From NCBI GenBank assembly GCA_022747635.1, contig JAKTNV010000026.1, positions 5,390,007-5,454,006 of the forward strand: a stretch of DNA of 64,000 bases, written 5' to 3'. The notes below the pieces were generated by a model. It searched no databases and was not told the origin of the DNA. It saw nothing but the letters and a program-made list of their open reading frames with translations. Of the stretch, positions 57,966 through 64,000 are shown one piece after another; position 1 is the stretch's first letter, and each line of letters starts with the position of its first letter. The position numbers were made by a program, and so were the translations under genes. The stretch comes from Hetaerina americana (lineage: Eukaryota > Arthropoda > Insecta > Odonata > Calopterygidae).

Positions 57966-60813
57966 ATTCAGCAATGCCGTCCCGAGTTATTGGAAACCGG
58001 TTTTGGTCTATCGACTACCCTTCTAATTTTAAAAGTAAAATATCGAAAGCCATAATTATTAGTCAGCATAATTGATATTGTACCAAATCTATGCATCGAT
58101 GCTTGGATGGGTGTATGCGAGCGAGTTATCGCTGAAGATAACACCGCGCTAATTGCACGGCTTTGCGTGTGCGCAAGATAGGACATAAGGTAAATGTGAA
58201 GTAATTTGAAATGGTTGGCTTCACTTAACGGTGCGGCACAAGCATGTTCCACGTGAGGATCGCTTTCCTCCTTAAAATTCCTGAGCTGCGTGAAGGACTG
58301 AGATAGGAGCGGAATTTTTTATTCCCAATGATTCTCTGACGCCAATATATGTGTATACTGGCATATTTCGGAAATATTTCACGACTTCATTTATTTTATC
58401 TTTTAAATGTTACAGAATTTGATTTAAATAAATGTCATTTAAGGAGAAAAGTCAATAAGAATTTTTCTTCCAGGAAATTTACTCCATTTCCCTAATTTCT
58501 TCACAACTTCACTGTCCTTGCAAAATTCTTTCTCCTCTGTCAAACACAATATTGTATTATGCTCGCAAACCTCTTCTTGAGACTTCTTGCCAAGTCTTGA
58601 AAGTCTTTTCCACTAATCATTATTTTAGTATTGGATTATTGTTTGTTCTCGTTAAATAATATCTTGAAGTATGGAATGCATGCTTTATAAAAAGCCAATT
58701 AGAGTTAGTTTGTGACTCGTCGTTGACGCCAGTGTAGATTTTTTCCTTAACCTATGTATCCTAAGAACATCGTTTGTGACATTGAATTCTGTATTTTTAA
58801 TTTATAAGCGCCTGCTTAAGTGTTTCATACTTAAAATAAGGGGCTAATCTGTTGGCATCCACCATAGCACTTCTTTCCGTCCTTACATCATCAATTGGCG
58901 ACACTATGAGTACACATGTTAGAAAGTTCTTATTGGTCTCGTGGAAAGCGGTAAATAGCATTTTTTTCCTCATTAGTGTGCAATACTGGAAATAGTGTGC
59001 CTTGTTGGAAACTGATAATTAATGTAAAATGCTAGATAGTTAAATTAAATTCTCTGAAGTATAATTTATGATGATCCATTAAATATTGGTCACTAACAGC
59101 CCGCTCAACTGGTCTCAACAAGTTCACCGTTCATCACAAATTCTAGGAAGCAGTAGTTGATAATAATTCTTACAAAATTATTTATTTAATTTTTATTTTA
59201 TTAATGAACAACCATCTTAAAAATTTTTAAGCACATATTCTCTGATTAAGAGCTGCGGGTTCGCTACCTGATGGGGATAGGCCATAATTATTCACATATA
59301 GAATCTGCGATAACAAGTATGTGATATTACGATGAACATTTGACATATGCTATATTTCATTCCAAATATAGGCCCTGAATATTAATATACGGATGTGGTA
59401 ACCAAGTGAATAAGTTGCTTGGCTAGGGACTGGAAGATATAGGGTTTAAATTTCGGTTGATTCCCATAGAAAACACATTTAAAAACCAAGTTGTGTGATT
59501 TTCTGGATACTACAACTTCGCGGAAAACCGCGTTGTGGCAATGGATATAAAATTAGAGCTAAGTCATTAAAATTACATTAGTTTGACTGGGATGCACATC
59601 GGATATGCTGGATGAACTTCATCCTTCACAATTACAGGGCTAGACACAGTATTATCTACTCCAACTTTTGAGCAACATTGACGTCATGTTTTTATTTTAT
59701 CGGGTGGATATGGGAAGTTGCACATGAGCACTCAGTAATAGTCGTCAAATCGCAAGAACAGAATTCAGATATCGAATACAGTATGACCATAAATACCATG
59801 CTAATTCCTCGACACTTTTGCGATAGTCAATTTATATTATTTAAAGAGATAAGAATGACTAGAAGAAATATATACGAGAATTGAGTCGGACAGTAGCAAT
59901 GAAAGGGAAGAAATAAATCGGGAAAGAATTTACCATTGAATGGAGATGAAGGCAGCTATCAGATAAACTATTGACTTCAAAGAATGGACAACACACCGGT
60001 GATAGTTTGTGAGGAAAACCAACTGGAGACAGCACCAACTTTAAAAAATGGTCAGATGGATGATTTTCTCATTAAAAAGTATTCATCAGATGCAGGTAAA
60101 TCGATCATTTAGGTTGAGTACAAAAGTCGAAACCACACCAAAATGTAGGAAGCAACCCGAGCGTTGGTTTGAGATTGGGGCTTCAATAAAAAACTTCATA
60201 TTTAGCCCAAAGATGTATAAAACTTTTAAGCACATCAGGATAATTAGGGGGACTTTCCTATAAAATTTATTTGAGAAAATCGGGCGCCAGAAAAATTGCA
60301 CAGTTTTAGTGATGCTGGATGTGCTTTCGTCCTCGAAAACACACTTCACTGTCCATAAAGTAGTTTTTTACTTCAATTTTCTTATACAAGAGAAATAGTC
60401 TTGATAGGGGACTTGAAAAAAGTGTTTGAAGAAGAAAATATGTAGAGATAGAATAATAAGCGTTCTATTGTTAGAATGTGGTGGGGATAATAGAAAGTTG
60501 TATGTGGTGATTGGGAAGTCAAAATAAATGAATGGAGAACGTGCTGGCTAGTAGCGGTATGTTGAAATATGTTGAATAAGATGGAATATTAAATAGACAT
60601 GTTGTATGGCATGAATGAGAGTAGACAAAAGGTAATGGTGTAAAGCATAATACGATTTACATTTTCACCATTTGTACAGGTTTCATCGTATACAATCACT
60701 AATGAATCTTTTTGAATTCCTCGCTATCTTTTAATGCAATAATCGGTTACGGGCGAAGTTTTGAAAGGGTGTTCCAGGTCGAATTGGGCATATATTCTCA
60801 TACAGATGTAATA
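57966..60813. other. AT-rich unique DNA, no gene recognised
   Basis: No gene was recognised. A weak tRNA-like stretch at 59391-59460 (box-B-like GGTTTAAATTTC) is too degenerate to call. Confidence 0.45.
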
Positions 60814-61978
60814 AGTGGTTCCTTTTAATAAGTCCTTATAAAATACAAGAAATGGCGCTAATAGTATCGGAAATGCTTGCTCTCAGTAACCCTCATCTCT
60901 CACTAGTCTGCAATATTGAAATTCTGATATTTCCATCACATGATTTCATTTTCATAGTCTATTGAAGCAACAAAATTTTGTTCATTTAGAATATGAAAAA
61001 AATAAGTTTCGTGCGGTGATTAAACCCTTCTTTAAAAGTCTTAAAACCGCAAGAGATCAAAGTTGAGTTGAATGAAGTTCATAGCACATTTGCTCCTGTG
61101 TTTGCGGCTGTTTGGTTTTGTGAGATCGTCGATAAAAGTTCGCGAAATAGTTCAGGTCACAGCCATGTCACAAAGTGGTGTGCTTTCAATTTTGCGCGAA
61201 ATATTGGGTGAGAAAAAAAAGTCGGCAAGATGGCTACCGCATATAATGTCAGTAAAGAAAAAGCGCATTCGTGTGGTCGAATAGAAGGTTCGTTTGGCGC
61301 TTTTCCATCGAAGTCCTGACGAGTTTCTGCGTCGATTAATAACTGTGGGCAAAACATGGATATGTACATTTCTAAGCTTTGAAGATAAATGAACAGAAGA
61401 AACAGTCGGTTTCTAAGGGCATTCCGGCTTCGAAGAATGCGAAGACGGTGAAATTAGTTGACAAGGTGGTGGTCACGGTTTTTTGGGATGCACGCGGAGT
61501 CATCTGCATCAATAACTCATAAAAAGGAAATAAATGGAGAGTATTATGCATAGATATTGCCCCGGTTCATAGGAGAAATTTCGAAACCGTCCTCATTTGG
61601 CAAAGAAAAAAATTTCTCTTTCATCAAGACGGATACACGCCTGCGCAGTTTCGATGGCGAAAATTTTGGAATTGTATTTTGAATTATAACAACATACACG
61701 TTATTCACGAGATTTACCCCAGTGACTTTTCCTTGTTCCCAAACTTGAAACAATGGCTCGGCAGAAAGTGATTCATGTCAAACGAAGAGGTCGTCGTCAA
61801 CACAAATGCCTGTTTTGAGGACCTTCAGAAATCCTACTTTTTGGACGGCTTAAAAAAGTTGGAGAAACGCTGAGAATAGTTGTATAGGGCTGAATGAAGA
61901 TTGCTGCAAATTTTAAACAATCTATCCAAAATACTTTGCTTTTTTATTTTATCCTAAGGACTTATTGAACGATCCACG
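60814..61978 (+). mobile_element. Decayed mariner transposon
   Basis: The right end, inverted, reads CGTGGATCGTTCAATAAGTC; the left end reads AGTGGTTCCTTTTAATAAGT, a degenerate match. TA flanks both ends (60812-60813 and 61979-61980). The length is 1,165 bp. The internal transposase has many stops and shifts, so this is among the older mariner insertions in the window and belongs to a different subfamily from copies A and B. Confidence 0.75.
61072..61875 (+). pseudogene. Decayed mariner transposase
   Basis: Reading across frames, REIVQVTAMSQSGVLSILREILGE and SARWLPHIMSVKKKR match the second helix-turn-helix and the conserved block after it. FHRSPDEFLRRLITVGKTW follows, where the first catalytic Asp is replaced (TVGKTW for TVDETW). 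A VVVTVFWDARGVI-like block lies near 61470. FHQD near 61620 retains the second Asp, though DNAP is lost. FPNLKQWLGRK near 61740 and a terminal LKKLEKR near 61860 complete the series. The N-terminal helix-turn-helix is missing or unrecognisable. It is non-functional. Confidence 0.78.
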
Positions 61979-61980
61979 TA

Positions 61981-64000
61981 TATCCAGCAGAAGATGTAAC
62001 CTGGTACGAGATCGCTGATAATTTGCTGCACGTTACTGCTTACCACTGTTCGCTCTATGTAGGAGAGTTCACGATTATGATTATGTCACTCCATGTCGCA
62101 AAATTTGTGCAAGAGTAATGAAATTGTCTTTAGGCATTCCGTGAATCCGGGATAGCCACAGGAGATGTCCATGAAATTAACTATATCTATAAAGATTAGT
62201 GGAGACGGTCGAAGAAAAAATATTGCCAAAAATTTTAAAGTAAAGGAAAACGGTTTTCAAATTGTTGCAATTGACGAAGTATATTTATTGACCTATGAAA
62301 TTTTGTTATTTATCAAATATTACACAAGTACAGCATAGTGATATTATTTAACGTTATTATAACTTTTAATGAGATAATACTACTACTTGCGTGAAACTGC
62401 TGTACATTTACGATCTAATCCATTTTACCTCGTAGCTTATAATTTTTCCAAAATATAAAATAAATATGAATAATAATAAAATATAAATGGAAAAAATAGT
62501 AGTAAAATGATACAGGTACAGATACTGTAGAAGAGAAAAGGTACGTAAACCTGTAATGTTTTTAGGTTAAACTTTAGGGAAAATCGGAAGTGTAGTGGAT
62601 TTGTTTGATGTAGGTTTGTCATACAGTTATGGGAGGTTTATACCTACGGGTAAATGAAGAAAATGAGCGCGTAATGAAGATGATGGCACCCTTAGTCATG
62701 CGGAAGTCTTTACATCGTGCTTATAGTGTTCCGCATGTATTTTATGCTATGGAAACACCAAGTCTGGAAAATTAGAACTCATATTTGAGTAAATTTACGA
62801 ATGATCAAAATGCACCTAACGTGAATGTCAAAAGGGGGATTGAATTTATGTAGTATGTAATCAAAATCTATTCAAGCAAAATATGTTACCGATACTGTAG
62901 CATATAATGAGCTCATTCATATATTAATTTCATGGCATTAAGAAGACCGTCATTCTTGAATTTAGCCTACATTTAACACTTTTAAATTCAATGCAATTAT
63001 CATCTATTTTATATTATACATGCAATGTAAAATATCAAGACAAATTTTCAAGTATGAACGTTAGGGTAAGGAATGTTTGAAACTAAATGAAGATGAAAAG
63101 TTTATTTTAATGTGAATTGTCAACCCTACGTATTTGTTATTTATGGGTAGATAATTTGGTAAAAATGTTCAAAAGCACTTCAATGAATTTGGAGAATAAG
63201 AGATGCTAAATATTTTCCTTCAAATTACTTTCCATGCCGAAGGAAGTAGAAGTCATGGTAATTTATTCAAACTTTTAATTATTAGTCGATTACAGAAGGC
63301 GAAAATTAATATTTTCTTGAGACTCTTTCGATGTCTTGGATTTTATCTGTTTTGAGCATTTTCCTACTTTCTCCTCATATGAAATAGTGTAAAATTTTAT
63401 TTACGTAGTTGACAATGGGAACATAGCGAGACAGTCTAGGGAGTTAATCGTTTTTTTGCACTGGCCGGAGGGTTCCGGTTTCATATCCCTGATTATACCA
63501 ACATGGTTGAACAGCGCCATCTCTAATCCAAAATGTGCGACTTTCGGAATCTAGAATTTCGCGGGAACTAACTTGCGTAACTTGCAAGTGTGGTGATAGT
63601 CACCTGAGGTTTAGTTTGGTCGTGGCTGTCTATTAGCTGTCACCTGTTTAAGACAATCTTTGGCTTTAGTTTAGATACCTGGGTGGGATATCCATAGGAA
63701 TTAATTGTTGCCTTTTGCTTGTTTACTGTGGATGGATTAGATCCTGGAGTTTTTGATATGTTTGATGTACATAGGACAGGGAGCATTGTGTATGTATGCA
63801 ATATTAAGTGTTCTGGGAGCTGAGCCAGCAATGTTTGCACTGCGTCATTACCAACGACAAAACTCAAGACCCTTGTGCTATCACGCGGAACCACCTGGTC
63901 ATTATCTTTTTAATCAGAAAAATACTTCTGATTTGAACTGATTCTCAAATTTCTTACCTAGTTAATTGAAATGCTGCGGCAAAATGATGTTCCTTTCAAG
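61981..64000. other. AT-rich unique DNA, no gene recognised
   Basis: No gene, RNA or transposon was recognised to the end of the window. Confidence 0.5.

Overview
This window is non-coding, repeat-rich nuclear DNA of an animal, most likely an arthropod and probably an insect. The background is AT-rich and full of stop codons. There are no operons or ribosome-binding sites. The long open frames belong to eukaryotic selfish elements: seven mariner-family loci, two Penelope-like elements (PLEs), one APE-type LINE, and tRNA-derived SINE-like repeats beside long (TA)n tracts. I could not identify a host protein-coding gene with confidence. The window reads as intergenic or deep intronic sequence, and the species cannot be named from it.

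Layout. 0-4.3 kb: unique DNA, a faint LINE relic, a head-to-head inverted repeat, mariner copy A (minus strand), and a 60-base PLE tail with (TA)n. 4.3-30.7 kb: mostly unique AT-rich DNA with short GC-rich islands, an internally deleted mariner (13.4-14.5 kb), a tRNA-like relic (15.8 kb), an old mariner relic (17.4-18.0 kb), another deleted mariner (23.3-24.2 kb), and a SINE-like repeat with (TA)n (26.6-26.8 kb). 30.7-37.8 kb: a complete PLE with an intact 970-codon RT/GIY-YIG frame, preceded by a partial tandem copy (pseudo-LTR) and an inverted tail fragment; then a catalytic-core-deleted mariner sitting in (TA)n; then a second, 5'-truncated PLE in the opposite orientation. 37.8-42.3 kb: a tRNA-derived repeat, a GC-rich island and a 3.3 kb broken LINE (minus strand). 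43.9-45.3 kb: mariner copy B, nearly identical to copy A but on the plus strand. 45.3-64 kb: unique DNA, another SINE-like repeat with (TA)n, two GC-rich islands, one unassigned 152-codon frame, and a decayed mariner at 60.8-62.0 kb.

How the parts relate. The only apparently intact autonomous element is the PLE. Its single protein carries reverse transcriptase and GIY-YIG nuclease, and its repeated tail carries a compact hammerhead-ribozyme-like motif, a feature reported for PLE pseudo-LTRs. Every mariner here is defective. Copies A and B share the same frameshifting lesion yet sit in unrelated flanks with TA target duplications, which implies that an already broken element was recently mobilised by transposase supplied from elsewhere. 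Element coordinates come from visible terminal repeats where these are stated. Clade names for the LINE and the mariner subfamilies are tentative.
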